NCBI GenBank assembly: GCA_965247425.1 | Contig: OZ252023.1 | Coordinates: forward strand, 372,001-436,000 | Source: CAZOZZ01 sp965247425 | Lineage (GTDB): Bacteria > Acidobacteriota > Terriglobia > 20CM-2-55-15 | Direction: 5' to 3' | DNA length: 64,000 nucleotides | Shown: one piece after another, positions 33,544-42,510 of the stretch | How the letters are laid out: each line of letters starts with the position of its first letter | Position numbering within the stretch: position 1 is the stretch's first letter | Made by a program: the position numbers and the translations under genes | Notes under the pieces: generated by a model | The model's database searches: none | What the model saw: the letters and a program-made list of their open reading frames with translations, nothing else | What the model was told of the DNA's origin: nothing

Positions 33544-35281
33544 CCCGCATAAATCACCGAAAGGACCAGAAAAGGCCGCCCTGTTTGGCATAAATCGTTT
33601 GTCGAGAACGGTTCAGAAACCAAACGGAGGCGGCCCTTATGAGTACAGAGTGTAAACAAACCACGTTCGAATTTCACGGACTTCTTCAACGAAAAATGAA
33701 GGCGCGTTTCGACGGCGGCAAGATCACGTCTGACGCTGGAGTTCTGCTGCTGCGTGAAGTCGAAAAGCGGACCGGTTTGATCGATGGATTGGCGGGGTGT
33801 TTTAGCGATCATCGCGACCAACGGTTGATCGAACACACCGTGAAGGAGCTGTTGGGACAGCGGGTCTACGGGCTGTGCCTGGGATATGAAGACCTGAACG
33901 ATCACGATCAGTTACGGACCGACCCGATGCTTGCGTTGGCGGTGGACAAAGCGGATCCGCTGGGAACGAATCGACGACAGGCCGGCGACTGGGGAAAGGC
34001 GTTGGCGGGCAAGAGCACGCTAAACCGATTGGAGTTGACCGGCGCCGAAGTCGGCGACCAGGAGCGGTACAAGAAGATCGCTATGGATGGGGACAAGATC
34101 GATCGTTGGATGGTCGATGCGTTTGTGGCAGCCCATAACAACACGGCGCCCGAAGAGATCGTTCTGGATCTGGACGCGACCGATGATCCGATCCATGGTC
34201 AACAGGAAGGCCGGTTCTTTCACGGCTACTACCGCAACTACTGCTATCTGCCCTTGTACATCTTCTGTGGAGAGCATCTGTTGTGCGCTCGGCTGCGCCC
34301 GTCCAATATCGATGGGGCGGCAGGATCAGTCGATGAATTGGAACGTATCGTCGGCCAGATCCGTCAGAGCTGGCCGGACGTGTCGATCATCATTCGGGCC
34401 GATTCCGGATTCTGCCGGGATGCATTACTGGACTGGTGTGAAACCCACCAGGTCGATTATGTGATGGGGTTGGCCAAGAACGACCGCCTCAAGCGAGAGA
34501 TCGCTGACCAGATGATTCAGGCTGAAGCGGAGTTTCAGACCACTGGGAAATCGGCACGAGTGTTTAAGGATTTCCTGTACCGGACTCGAAAGAGCTGGAG
34601 CCGCACTCGTCGCGTTGTTGGCAAAGCCGAGTTCCTGGCCAAGGGCGCCAATCCCCGATTCGTGGTGACCTCACTGCCACCGGAACGACTCGGAGCCCAA
34701 GCGCTCTACGAAGATTTCTATTGCGCACGCGGCGACATGGAGAACCGGATCAAAGAACAGCAACTGGATCTATTTGCCGACCGCACCAGTGCGGGAACCA
34801 TGCGCGCCAATCAGCTCCGACTGTATCTGTCCTCAGCCGCCTACATGCTTATGCAGGCGTTGCGTCGTCTCGGTCTCAAAGATACCGCGATGGCCCATGC
34901 CCAATGCGGAACCATCCGTCTGAAGCTTCTTAAGATCGGTGCGCGTATCCGCCTCACGGTCCGCAACGTCTGGATCTCGATGTCGGAGGCCTATCCCTAT
35001 GCCGACGTCTTTGCTCTCATAGTGAGAAACCTGCAATCAATTCCGCTTCGTTGCTGACGACACCGAACCTTCAGATCCGAAAAACAGCGCCTCTCATCTG
35101 CCTCCCGGCGAGGCCTGCCTGCACTCGCCCATTCATGCCGATCTCCCGCCAAATGTCGCCGTGTCACAGGCTCAAAATCCGCCAATGTCCACGGCTCGCT
35201 CACTCTCAGCTCCAAGTCTCGCCGCAAATCGCTTCTCGTATCCGAACACTGATCGATTCTCCGATTGGTGATCCATCCGGG
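33544..35281 (+). mobile_element. IS1380-family insertion sequence, copy B (1738 bp)
   Basis: Same length and near-identical sequence to copy A at 466-2203, in the opposite orientation. Ends are CCCGCATAAATCACC at the left and, inward from the right, CCCGGATGGATCACC. CTAG flanks both ends (33540-33543 and 35282-35285). It lies inside ccmC. Both copies use a CTAG target, which suggests a palindromic site preference. Confidence 0.94.
33639..35057 (+). CDS. IS1380-family transposase (DDE group 1)
   Basis: A 472-residue transposase differing from the copy A protein at one position that I can see (AAHNNTAP here, AAHDNTAP there). The catalytic regions DLDATDDPIHGQ and IIRADSGFCRDAL and the C-terminal GDMENRIKEQ are intact, as is the GGAGG-containing leader inside the element. 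It should be active in moving either copy. No promoter for the flanking genes is evident within it. Confidence 0.93.
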   Translation: MSTECKQTTFEFHGLLQRKMKARFDGGKITSDAGVLLLREVEKRTGLIDGLAGCFSDHRDQRLIEHTVKELLGQRVYGLCLGYEDLNDHDQLRTDPMLALAVDKADPLGTNRRQAGDWGKALAGKSTLNRLELTGAEVGDQERYKKIAMDGDKIDRWMVDAFVAAHNNTAPEEIVLDLDATDDPIHGQQEGRFFHGYYRNYCYLPLYIFCGEHLLCARLRPSNIDGAAGSVDELERIVGQIRQSWPDVSIIIRADSGFCRDALLDWCETHQVDYVMGLAKNDRLKREIADQMIQAEAEFQTTGKSARVFKDFLYRTRKSWSRTRRVVGKAEFLAKGANPRFVVTSLPPERLGAQALYEDFYCARGDMENRIKEQQLDLFADRTSAGTMRANQLRLYLSSAAYMLMQALRRLGLKDTAMAHAQCGTIRLKLLKIGARIRLTVRNVWISMSEAYPYADVFALIVRNLQSIPLRC

Positions 35282-35694
35282 CTAGATGCGAATACGACGA
35301 AGAATCCGATGTAGCCCACCAGGCCGGCCGACACGTGGAAGTAGAAAATCCGTTGAACGGTTCCCATGGTGGCTTCGGTGGGGGCGTAAACGAACACGGC
35401 CAAGGTGGCGGGAATCAATACAACCAAGACCATCAGGGAACCCGCTGTCCCCCCCAGTATTTCGGTGTGTTGCCGGTATGCCGAACGAAACAGGTCCCAA
35501 ACCGTGTGAACCCACAACTTCATGAGATCGAGCGTTCCACTCCGGCATGCATCACGGCACAGATCCAGAAACGCCTGTTCCAGTTTCTGCGAATATGAAA
35601 CGCGAAACTCCCTGGGATAGACTCGGGTCAACAACCGGTACAGACGCCAGGACCAAACGACGACGCGGGGGTCCCCGCTGACATTGGGTGTCAT
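35282..35694 (-). pseudogene. Permease-prefix domain fused to ccmC N-terminus, cut by IS1380 copy B
   Basis: Residues 1-80 (WRLYRLLTRVYPREFRVSYS, LWVHTVWDLFRSAYRQH) are the helical prefix domain found at the N-terminus of ADOP permeases. In the same frame, without a stop, follow MVLVVLIPATLAVFVYAPTE and ATMGTVQRIFYFHVSAG, the N-terminus of CcmC with its conserved His. The frame is cut at the IS boundary after FFVVFAS. The gene starts by ATGA overlap with a PadR gene, as a normal ADOP gene would. An internal ATG at 35431-35433, with a G-run upstream, could begin CcmC alone. The fusion probably arose by deletion of an ADOP body. Confidence 0.78.
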
Positions 35695-36062
35695 ACCTTC
35701 ACCAACTTCCTCGCCCTTACAACCTGAACCAGGCGCGTGAACCTCTCGGCCTCGGCCGTGGCGACTCTTCGACCAAAACCCGTCAGCCGGTAATAGCGTC
35801 GTCGTTGATCATCCATATCCGGATCCGGCCGTTCGTCCGACTCTTCGATGAGCGTTGCACCCAGCAGACGCTTGATGGATGTATACAGCGTTCCCGGTCC
35901 CAGTTTGAGGCTCCCTTCCGTCAATTCCCGAACGTGATGCATGATCGCGTAGCCGTGGCGGTCCGCATCAGTCAGGGACAGCAGGATGTGGAAGTCCGCA
36001 TGGTTCAGAGGCAACAGACTTGAAAGATCTTTGTCGTCGGCATCGTATTTCCGGGTACGCAT
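35691..36062 (-). CDS. PadR-family transcriptional regulator
   Basis: A 123-residue PadR protein: LNHADFHILLSLTDADRHGY, AIMHHVRELTEGSLKLGPGT, LYTSIKRLLGATLIEESDER, DDQRRRYYRLTGFGRRVA. The ATG at 36060-36062 is the first start that leaves the AT-rich repeats upstream free. It overlaps the start of the prefix-CcmC fusion by 4 bases, so it now heads an operon whose permease is gone. It is closely similar in layout to the divergent PadR at 36200, and the two may bind the same region. Confidence 0.88.
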   Translation of the reverse strand: MRTRKYDADDKDLSSLLPLNHADFHILLSLTDADRHGYAIMHHVRELTEGSLKLGPGTLYTSIKRLLGATLIEESDERPDPDMDDQRRRYYRLTGFGRRVATAEAERFTRLVQVVRARKLVKV

Positions 36063-36070
36063 GGGGAGTA

Positions 36071-36199
36071 CTGTATCATAGATGGATATATCATATATAG
36101 ATATATTGGCCTTTCCTGAAAAATGCGATGATGATCGACAAGTAGCCGCCCTGACTATATTCATTGACACTATATTCATATGGGCTATATATTCGAGTC
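36071..36199. promoter_or_regulatory. AT-rich divergent operator region between two PadR genes
   Basis: On the left, TATCATAGATGGATATATC and ATATATAGATATATTGG form overlapping inverted repeats next to the start of the leftward PadR. On the right, ACTATATTCA occurs twice 15 bases apart (36155 and 36170), followed by CTATATATTC, directly before the rightward PadR. Such ATAT-rich dyads are typical PadR targets. With two regulators facing each other, cross-regulation is possible. Confidence 0.5.
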
Positions 36200-36562
36200 A
36201 TGACTGACAAGCACACTGACGTTGCTGCTCTCCTCCCTCTTCCATCCGTCACGTTCCACATTCTGATGGCGCTTGCAGGCCAGGACCGCCACGGGTACGC
36301 GATCATTCAGGAAGTCGCGGCCCGAACGAACGGGGAGGTCCGCATCGGTGCGGGCACCTTGTATCGTTCCGTTCAGCGAATGCTCGAACAGGGTTTGATC
36401 GTCGAAACCCGGGACCGGCCCGCACCGGACCTGGACGACGAACGGCGTCGCTATTACCGGATCACGTCGTTCGGTACCGGCGTGGCGAAAGCGGAGTCTC
36501 GCCGTCTGGCACTGATGCTCAAGCTGGCACGCGCCACCGGTTTCGCCCCGGGGAGGGTTTGA
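36200..36562 (+). CDS. PadR-family transcriptional regulator
   Basis: A 120-residue PadR: LPSVTFHILMALAGQDRHGY, AIIQEVAARTNGEVRIGAGT, LYRSVQRMLEQGLIVETRDR, DDERRRYYRITSFGTGVAKA. I start at the ATG 36200-36202; the frame is open slightly further up but that part is the repeat region. The stop codon TGA shares its last base with the ATG of the ADOP permease, so the two are translationally coupled. It is diverged from, but clearly related to, the PadR at 35691. Confidence 0.9.
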   Translation: MTDKHTDVAALLPLPSVTFHILMALAGQDRHGYAIIQEVAARTNGEVRIGAGTLYRSVQRMLEQGLIVETRDRPAPDLDDERRRYYRITSFGTGVAKAESRRLALMLKLARATGFAPGRV

Positions 36563-39147
36563 TGCGTCTATACCGAATCCTCCTCTTCATTTATCCGGCC
36601 GCGTTCCGTGCGGGATACGAGGAAGAGTTGTGTCACGTGTTCAGTGAACGGCGACGGGAGTCCACGACATTCCTGTCGCTGCTCGGGCTGTGGCTCGAGA
36701 CCCTCGGAGACCTCCTGTCAAATGCCCTGCGGGTGCACTGGGACATTCTTCGCCAGGATCTTCGCTACGCGTTGAGAACCCTCGGGCGTGCGCGCGGCTT
36801 CGCTCTGACCGCCGTCGTCGTCACGGGGCTTGGCATCGGAGCCAATACGGCTGTCTTTTCGATTACCGACCACGTCCTCATTCGGCCGCTGCCCTTCGCC
36901 GATTCCGAACGACTCGTGAAGATATGGGAGAGCCCCCGCGAATACTCGCGAATGGAGGCGTCGCCACCCAACTATCGGGACTGGCGTGAACGAAGTGCGT
37001 CCTTTGAAGCGATGGGGGCGTACTTTGCCATATCAGTCAACCTGCTCGGTATCGGCGATCCGCGGCGACTTCAAACCACGAAAGTGACAGCGGACGTTTT
37101 TGCCTTGCTGGACACCGGCCCCTTCGTCGGGCGGGTGTTCAGCGCCGATGATGATACCGAAGGCGCGCCCGGTACGGTCGTGCTCAGTTACGGATTGTGG
37201 CTGAGGGAATTCGGTGGGGATAGAGCAGTGCTTTCGAGGGAACTTCGTCTGAATGACTCGACCTACAGCATCATCGGGGTGATGCCTCCGAATTTTTACT
37301 TTCCGAGCCGGGAAACGGCACTCTGGATGCCGATGCAACTCGGAAGCCAGGACTTCGAAGATCGGGACAACAACTACTTTCAGACGATAGCGAGGCTGAA
37401 ACCCGATGTTTCGCTGGAGGAAGCCCGTGCCGAGATGTCGATCATCGCGGGGCAACTGGAACTCGAGTATCCCGAGACAAACACCCGAACCGGCGCGACG
37501 GTTCGCTTTCTTCGAGATGAAGTTCCTGAACAGTCCCGGCTGCTGCTGGCGGCGCTCTTTGCTGCCTCGGCGTGCGTGTTGCTGATCACCTGTACCAATC
37601 TGGGAAACCTCCTTCTTGCCCGGACGTTGGGACGGCGAAAGGAACTGACGATTCGTACGGCGATCGGCGTCGGCCGGGAAAGGCTCGTGCGCCAGTTGCT
37701 TACCGAAAGCCTTGTCCTGGTTTTTCTTGGGGGAGCCCTGGGCGTGCTGGTCGCCATTATGGGGTTGCCACTTCTGACACGGCTCGTCCCGATGTCCCTT
37801 CCGATTGGCGATCCGGCCGTGCTCGATTTTCGCGTGCTGGTCTTTGCCGGTGTACTGACCGGCCTGACAGGAATCGGATTCGGGGTGATACCTGCCCTTC
37901 GAATCTCGATCGGTGCTCGCGCGAAAAGCCTTCTTGAAATCCGAAACGCCGGAGTCGGCGGACGAAACCAGCGGTTCCGTTCCGTACTGGTGATTGTCGA
38001 GGTCGCGTTGTCCCTGGTCCTGCTCATCTCGTCCGGTCTGTTGATCCGGGCCCTGTGGCAGGTCCAGGACATCGATCCAGGTTTTCGCGGTGAGGACGTG
38101 CTGACCCTGCGGACCGAGTTGCCGATGCCGAAATACTACCCCACGGCCCGACGCGCGCAACTCTACACGCAGGTTCTGTCCGAGGTCCGAAGCCTGCCAG
38201 GCGTGTCGAGCGCCGCCTACGTCAGCTTCCTTCCGATGGTCATGCGTGGAGGAGTCTGGCCGGTGGGAGTCGATGGCCTTGATGTGGATGGTCCGCCCGA
38301 CAGAGCCATCCTTCGATATGCCACACCGGACTTCTTCGAGACGTTGTCCATCCCCCTGACGGCCGGCCGGGACCTCAGTGAATTCGACACGGATGATGTC
38401 GCTTCCGTCGCCGTTGTCAGCCAGTCCTTCGCTCGCCGGTACTGGCCTGGCGAGGATCCCCTGGGCCGCAGCTTCAGCTTCGCCTTTCGAGACCGGGTCG
38501 TCGCCGGTGTCGTGGGTGACATCCACGTCCGGGGCCTCGAGGCGAGGAGCGAGCCTCAAGTCTATCTGCCCTATAAGCAGGTTCCCGACGGCTCGATCAT
38601 TTTTTATGCACCGAAAGACATGGTCGTCCGTTCTTCGCAAGACCCCGATTCGTTGATCCCCGACATCCGCCGTATTGTAGGAGAAGCCGACCCGGAACTG
38701 CCGGTGTCGGATATACGTCTCCTTGCCGACATCGTCGATTCGGAAACCGCACCCCGCCGGACCCAGATCATCGTGCTCGCCGCGTTTGCCGCTCTGTCCA
38801 TGTTGCTGGCGGGCATCGGCATCCACAGCCTTCTTTCTTTCGGGGTGTCCCAGCGTACCGGCGAAATAGGGGTCCGGATGGCAATGGGGGCACGGTCCGG
38901 CGACATTCTACGGATGGTGTTCCGGGAGGGTGTGCACCTTGCCGTTGTTGGCGGTGTGGTGGGCCTCGGGGCTGCCTACGCCGCCGGCCGGACGATGGAG
39001 GCGCTTCTGGCCGGCGTCAGGCCAGGCGATGCGGTCACGTTTCTGGCTGCCGTCGGACTGGCTTTAGCCATGACCGTCACGGGGAGCCTCCTGCCGGCCC
39101 TTCGTGCGGCCCGTGTGGATCCGACCGAGGCGCTTCGCGCCGAGTGA
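36562..39147 (+). CDS. ADOP family ABC permease (MacB/FtsX type)
   Basis: An 861-residue permease. Prefix domain at 1-75 (MRLYRILLFIYPAAFRAGYE, SERRRES), then DILRQDLRYALRTLGRARGF before the first helix. MacB-type periplasmic domain, then the mid block with RTAIGVGRERLVRQLLTESL, a second periplasmic domain with SFARRYWPGEDPLGRSFSF, and a last FtsX block with RTGEIGVRMAMGARSGDILRM ending RAARVDPTEALRAE. GGGGAGGG precedes the ATG. It is the downstream partner of the PadR at 36200; no ATPase is nearby. Its prefix domain is the best local comparison for the orphan prefix fused to ccmC at 35282-35694. Confidence 0.9.
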   Translation: MRLYRILLFIYPAAFRAGYEEELCHVFSERRRESTTFLSLLGLWLETLGDLLSNALRVHWDILRQDLRYALRTLGRARGFALTAVVVTGLGIGANTAVFSITDHVLIRPLPFADSERLVKIWESPREYSRMEASPPNYRDWRERSASFEAMGAYFAISVNLLGIGDPRRLQTTKVTADVFALLDTGPFVGRVFSADDDTEGAPGTVVLSYGLWLREFGGDRAVLSRELRLNDSTYSIIGVMPPNFYFPSRETALWMPMQLGSQDFEDRDNNYFQTIARLKPDVSLEEARAEMSIIAGQLELEYPETNTRTGATVRFLRDEVPEQSRLLLAALFAASACVLLITCTNLGNLLLARTLGRRKELTIRTAIGVGRERLVRQLLTESLVLVFLGGALGVLVAIMGLPLLTRLVPMSLPIGDPAVLDFRVLVFAGVLTGLTGIGFGVIPALRISIGARAKSLLEIRNAGVGGRNQRFRSVLVIVEVALSLVLLISSGLLIRALWQVQDIDPGFRGEDVLTLRTELPMPKYYPTARRAQLYTQVLSEVRSLPGVSSAAYVSFLPMVMRGGVWPVGVDGLDVDGPPDRAILRYATPDFFETLSIPLTAGRDLSEFDTDDVASVAVVSQSFARRYWPGEDPLGRSFSFAFRDRVVAGVVGDIHVRGLEARSEPQVYLPYKQVPDGSIIFYAPKDMVVRSSQDPDSLIPDIRRIVGEADPELPVSDIRLLADIVDSETAPRRTQIIVLAAFAALSMLLAGIGIHSLLSFGVSQRTGEIGVRMAMGARSGDILRMVFREGVHLAVVGGVVGLGAAYAAGRTMEALLAGVRPGDAVTFLAAVGLALAMTVTGSLLPALRAARVDPTEALRAE

Positions 39148-39186
39148 GTTTCTTAGGCTTCCGCCACAGGCTGCCAGGGTCCTCAG

Positions 39187-39228
39187 TCCGAAATACCGTC
39201 ACTATCTCCGATCGATGTTGCCGAACAC
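39187..39228. repeat. Degenerate copy of the IS630-related MITE end
   Basis: GTCCGAAATACCGTCACTA, followed by TCTCCGATCGATGTTGCC, parallels the left end of the intact element at 47637-47910, with scattered changes. Just before it, at 39158-39175, CTTCCGCCACAGGCTGCC matches the end of a different repeat element (56270-56552). Intergenic DNA here has received more than one element type. Confidence 0.4.
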
Positions 39229-39309
39229 AGGATAGTCTGCTTTGGTGGTAGAATATCAGACACTATGACACTCCGTTTATCGGCCCGCGGAAGTCGTGAA
39301 AGGAAGCTT

Positions 39310-39630
39310 ATGACATTCATGACGTGGTTCAGTGTGTACGGGTCGGTCAAGCAAGCAATTCAAGACGTAATCGCGCCGGAAATCCAGGCCTTGAGAGGAG
39401 ACATCCACGCAATCGATGCTCGATTCGACGGTCTCGAAAGGCGTTTCGACCAACGCTTTGATCAAATGGACGTCCGGTTTGATCTGATGGAAAGGCGCCA
39501 GGATCAATTCGATCGGCGGATGGAACAGTTGGAAACACTTTTCCGATCGACGGATCAGCGTTGGCATGTCGCCATCGACATCCACGAGCGTCTCGCGACT
39601 GTCGAAGCCAAACTCGATAGACTCCAGTAA
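39310..39630 (+). CDS. Small coiled-coil protein, function unknown
   Basis: A 106-residue protein. A short hydrophobic start (MTFMTWFSVYGSVKQ) is followed by one long amphipathic helix from about 20 to 100, rich in Arg, Asp and Phe with a repeating FDxxERRFDQRFDQMDVRFD pattern, which should form a coiled coil. It resembles small 'apolipoprotein/hemolysin XhlA-like' coiled proteins but I cannot place it. AGGA lies 7 bases before the ATG at 39310. It ends 30 bases before aceE in the same direction and may be co-transcribed with it. Confidence 0.6.
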   Translation: MTFMTWFSVYGSVKQAIQDVIAPEIQALRGDIHAIDARFDGLERRFDQRFDQMDVRFDLMERRQDQFDRRMEQLETLFRSTDQRWHVAIDIHERLATVEAKLDRLQ

Positions 39631-39660
39631 CAACCATTCGAACACAGAGATCTGGGAAAT

Positions 39661-42336
39661 ATGGCGCCGGACTATCTGTCTCAGTTGCCTGACACGAACC
39701 CTGAAGAAACAGCCGAATGGTTGGAATCGCTGGAGAGTGTGGTTCACGCTGGAACCCGCGATCGTACCGCGTACCTGCTGCGGACCATCGTTCAACGAGC
39801 GAGGCATCTTGGGATCGATCTGCCGGTCGGGGTTCAGACTCCCTACATCAACTCCGTTCCAGCCGAAGACGAACCCGATCTTCCCCTGAACGCCGATCTG
39901 GAAAAACGGATCCGCCGCTTGATTCGTTGGAACGCCATGGCGATGGTCCACCGCGCTAACGAACGCATTGAGGGCCTCGGGGGACACCTATCCACCTACG
40001 CTTCGTCGGCGAGCCTGTACGAGGTCGGTTTCAATCACTTCTTCCGCGGACCCGATGCGCCCGGAGGAGGCGACCAGCTGTTTATCCAGGGTCATGCAGC
40101 GCCGGGCATTTACGCGCGGGCGTTTCTCGAAGGCCGGTTGACTGAGCAGGATCTGGACCACTTCAGGACTGAAACGGCGGGGCACGGTCTGCCTTCCTAT
40201 CCCCATCCGTGGCTCATGCCGGACTTCTGGCAGTTCCCCACCGTATCGATGGGCCTCGGGCCGATTGCCGCCATCTACCAGGCCCGTTTCAATCGTTACC
40301 TCGAGGATCGCGGCCTGAAAGAAACCTCCGGCCAGCGAGTCTGGTGTTTCCTCGGCGATGGCGAGACGGATGAGCCGGAATCTCTGGGTTCGTTGTCGAT
40401 TGCGGCTCGCGAGCAGCTCGACAACCTGACCTTCATCGTCAACTGCAACTTGCAGCGCCTGGACGGTCCCGTGCGCGGTAACGGGAAGATTATCCAGGAA
40501 CTCGAAGCGGTGTTTCGAGGTGCGGGTTGGAATGTCATCAAAGTGGTCTGGGGCCCCGAGTGGGATCCGCTTCTGGCACGAGATGACGATGGGCTTCTGG
40601 TCGGGCGGATGAATCAGGTGACCGACGGCGAGTTTCAGAAATACAGCGTGGAGACCGGCGCCTACATACGAAAGCATTTTTTTGGAAGCGACCCGCGCCT
40701 CCTGGCCCTCGTTTCGGATCTCGATGACCGGGATCTCAAAAAGCTGCGACGTGGTGGCCATTCGTTCCGGAAGATCTACCCCGCCTTCAGGACGGCGACC
40801 GAACGTCGTGGCCAGCCCACTGTGATATTGGCGAAAACCGTCAAGGGCTGGACCCTCGGAAAGCGTTTCGCGGGTCGAAACGTCGCCCATCAACTGAAGC
40901 ATCTTGACGAAGAGCAGCTTCGCAAGTTCCGCGATGTGCTGGATTTACCCATACCGGACCGCCGCATCGACGAGGCGCCTTACTATAACCCCGGCCCGGA
41001 CAGTGAAGAAGTGCGTTATCTGATCGAGAGAAGACGGCAACTGGGCGGACCGCTGCCGAGTCGTAAACGCCGGGGCGGTTCGGTGAGTATCCCCGCGCCT
41101 GAAATCTTCAAGGAGTTCCGTGCGAAGGGTCGGGGCAAGGTGAAAGTGTCGACCACCATTGCCTTCACACGCCTGTTGCGAACGCTTTTGCGCGATAAGA
41201 AAATCGGCCAGCGGGTCGTTCCGATCATCCCCGACGAGGCGCGAACGTTTGGAATGGACTCGCTCTTCAAAGAAGTCGGAATCTATTCGTCACTCGGGCA
41301 GTTGTACGATCCGGTCGACTCCGACCTTCTACTCAACTACAGGGAAGCTACCGACGGGCAGCTTCTCGAAGAGGGCATCACCGAGGCGGGATCGATGGCG
41401 TCGTTCATTGCCGCTTCCACGTCGTACGCCACCCACGGTGTCGCGATGATCCCGTTCTACGTCTTCTATTCCATGTTTGGGTTGCAACGCACCAGAGACC
41501 AGGTATGGTCCCTCGGCGACTCCCGTGGACGTGGCTTCATGATGGCCGCCACGGCGGGGCGTACGACGCTGAATGGAGAAGGGTTGCAGCATCAGGACGG
41601 GCACAGGCACCTGATGGCTGCCGCCGTGCCGAATCTGATGGCCTATGATCCCGCATATGCCTATGAGTTGTCCGTCATCATCTACGATGGGCTCGAGCGG
41701 ATGATCCAGAACCAGGAAGACATCTTCTACTACATCACGATCTACAACGAGAACTACTCGATGCCGCCGATGCCCAAAGGTTCGGAAGAAGGCATTCTCA
41801 AGGGGATGTATTTGCTGAGCCCGGCCGAAACCGGCCAGGAATCGGTGGCCCAGCTTTTTGGCAGCGGCCCCGTCCTGCGGTGTTCTTTGAGCGCCCAGAA
41901 AATCCTGGCCGAAAAGTTCGCGATTCATACGGATGTCTGGAGCGTGACCAGTTATCAGGAGTTGTCTCGTGATGCCCGACGGGTCGAACGCCGGAATCGC
42001 CTGAATCCCACAGCGCCCCGCGACGTACCCTATATCGGCCGGATGTTGGAATCTCATGCGGGTCCGGTGATCGCGTCCTCGGACTGGGTGGCAGCCCTTC
42101 CCGGCATGATCCAACCTTACCTGTCCAGACGGTTCGTCGCGCTCGGTACCGACGGATACGGAAGGTCGGACACGCGTGACGCCCTGAGATCGCATTTCGA
42201 GGTCGATGCACGATGGATTGCGTATAGTACGCTCCACGCCTTGATGCTTGAGGACAGGGTTTCCCCCGACACGGTGCAGAATGCCTTGAAGGTACTGGAT
42301 CTCGATCCGGAAAAACCCGATCCTCTCGAGGTCTGA
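39661..42336 (+). CDS. aceE: Pyruvate dehydrogenase E1 component, homodimeric
   Basis: An 891-residue protein, the normal length of AceE. It decarboxylates pyruvate with thiamine diphosphate (TPP) and hands the acetyl group to the lipoyl E2. Clear marks are SASLYEVGFNHFFRG, GDQLFIQGHAAPGIYARAFL, the TPP motif CFLGDGETDEPESLGSL through NLTFIVNCNLQRLDGPVRGN, the catalytic-site segment ITEAGSMASFIAASTSYATHG, and QHQDGHRHLMAAAVPN (the conserved His region). No aceF or lpd is adjacent, so the other subunits are encoded elsewhere. It may be transcribed with the small coiled-coil gene upstream. Confidence 0.95.
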   Translation: MAPDYLSQLPDTNPEETAEWLESLESVVHAGTRDRTAYLLRTIVQRARHLGIDLPVGVQTPYINSVPAEDEPDLPLNADLEKRIRRLIRWNAMAMVHRANERIEGLGGHLSTYASSASLYEVGFNHFFRGPDAPGGGDQLFIQGHAAPGIYARAFLEGRLTEQDLDHFRTETAGHGLPSYPHPWLMPDFWQFPTVSMGLGPIAAIYQARFNRYLEDRGLKETSGQRVWCFLGDGETDEPESLGSLSIAAREQLDNLTFIVNCNLQRLDGPVRGNGKIIQELEAVFRGAGWNVIKVVWGPEWDPLLARDDDGLLVGRMNQVTDGEFQKYSVETGAYIRKHFFGSDPRLLALVSDLDDRDLKKLRRGGHSFRKIYPAFRTATERRGQPTVILAKTVKGWTLGKRFAGRNVAHQLKHLDEEQLRKFRDVLDLPIPDRRIDEAPYYNPGPDSEEVRYLIERRRQLGGPLPSRKRRGGSVSIPAPEIFKEFRAKGRGKVKVSTTIAFTRLLRTLLRDKKIGQRVVPIIPDEARTFGMDSLFKEVGIYSSLGQLYDPVDSDLLLNYREATDGQLLEEGITEAGSMASFIAASTSYATHGVAMIPFYVFYSMFGLQRTRDQVWSLGDSRGRGFMMAATAGRTTLNGEGLQHQDGHRHLMAAAVPNLMAYDPAYAYELSVIIYDGLERMIQNQEDIFYYITIYNENYSMPPMPKGSEEGILKGMYLLSPAETGQESVAQLFGSGPVLRCSLSAQKILAEKFAIHTDVWSVTSYQELSRDARRVERRNRLNPTAPRDVPYIGRMLESHAGPVIASSDWVAALPGMIQPYLSRRFVALGTDGYGRSDTRDALRSHFEVDARWIAYSTLHALMLEDRVSPDTVQNALKVLDLDPEKPDPLEV

Positions 42337-42510
42337 AACAGTATTAGGGCATACATCATCGTTCCAGATGTATGTTCGACTCCCCGGCGTTCGGACCGCT
42401 CGCCACGGATGACCTTGACACGCTGGCCGTCCAAGAGTAAAACCGGCAGGAAAGAAAACCCGAGGCTTCGGCCTCATGCTGATCAATCGGTAGCTACCAC
42501 AAGGAGCAAC

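Noticed and set aside
466..35281. The two IS1380 copies as the ends of a 35-kb composite transposon
   Set aside because: The interior contains ordinary chromosomal genes (glyQS, flagellin), and each copy has its own target duplication.
42350..42374. Hairpin CATACATC...GATGTATG after aceE as a terminator
   Set aside because: The stem is only 8 pairs, AT-rich, and has no T-run on the transcript side.
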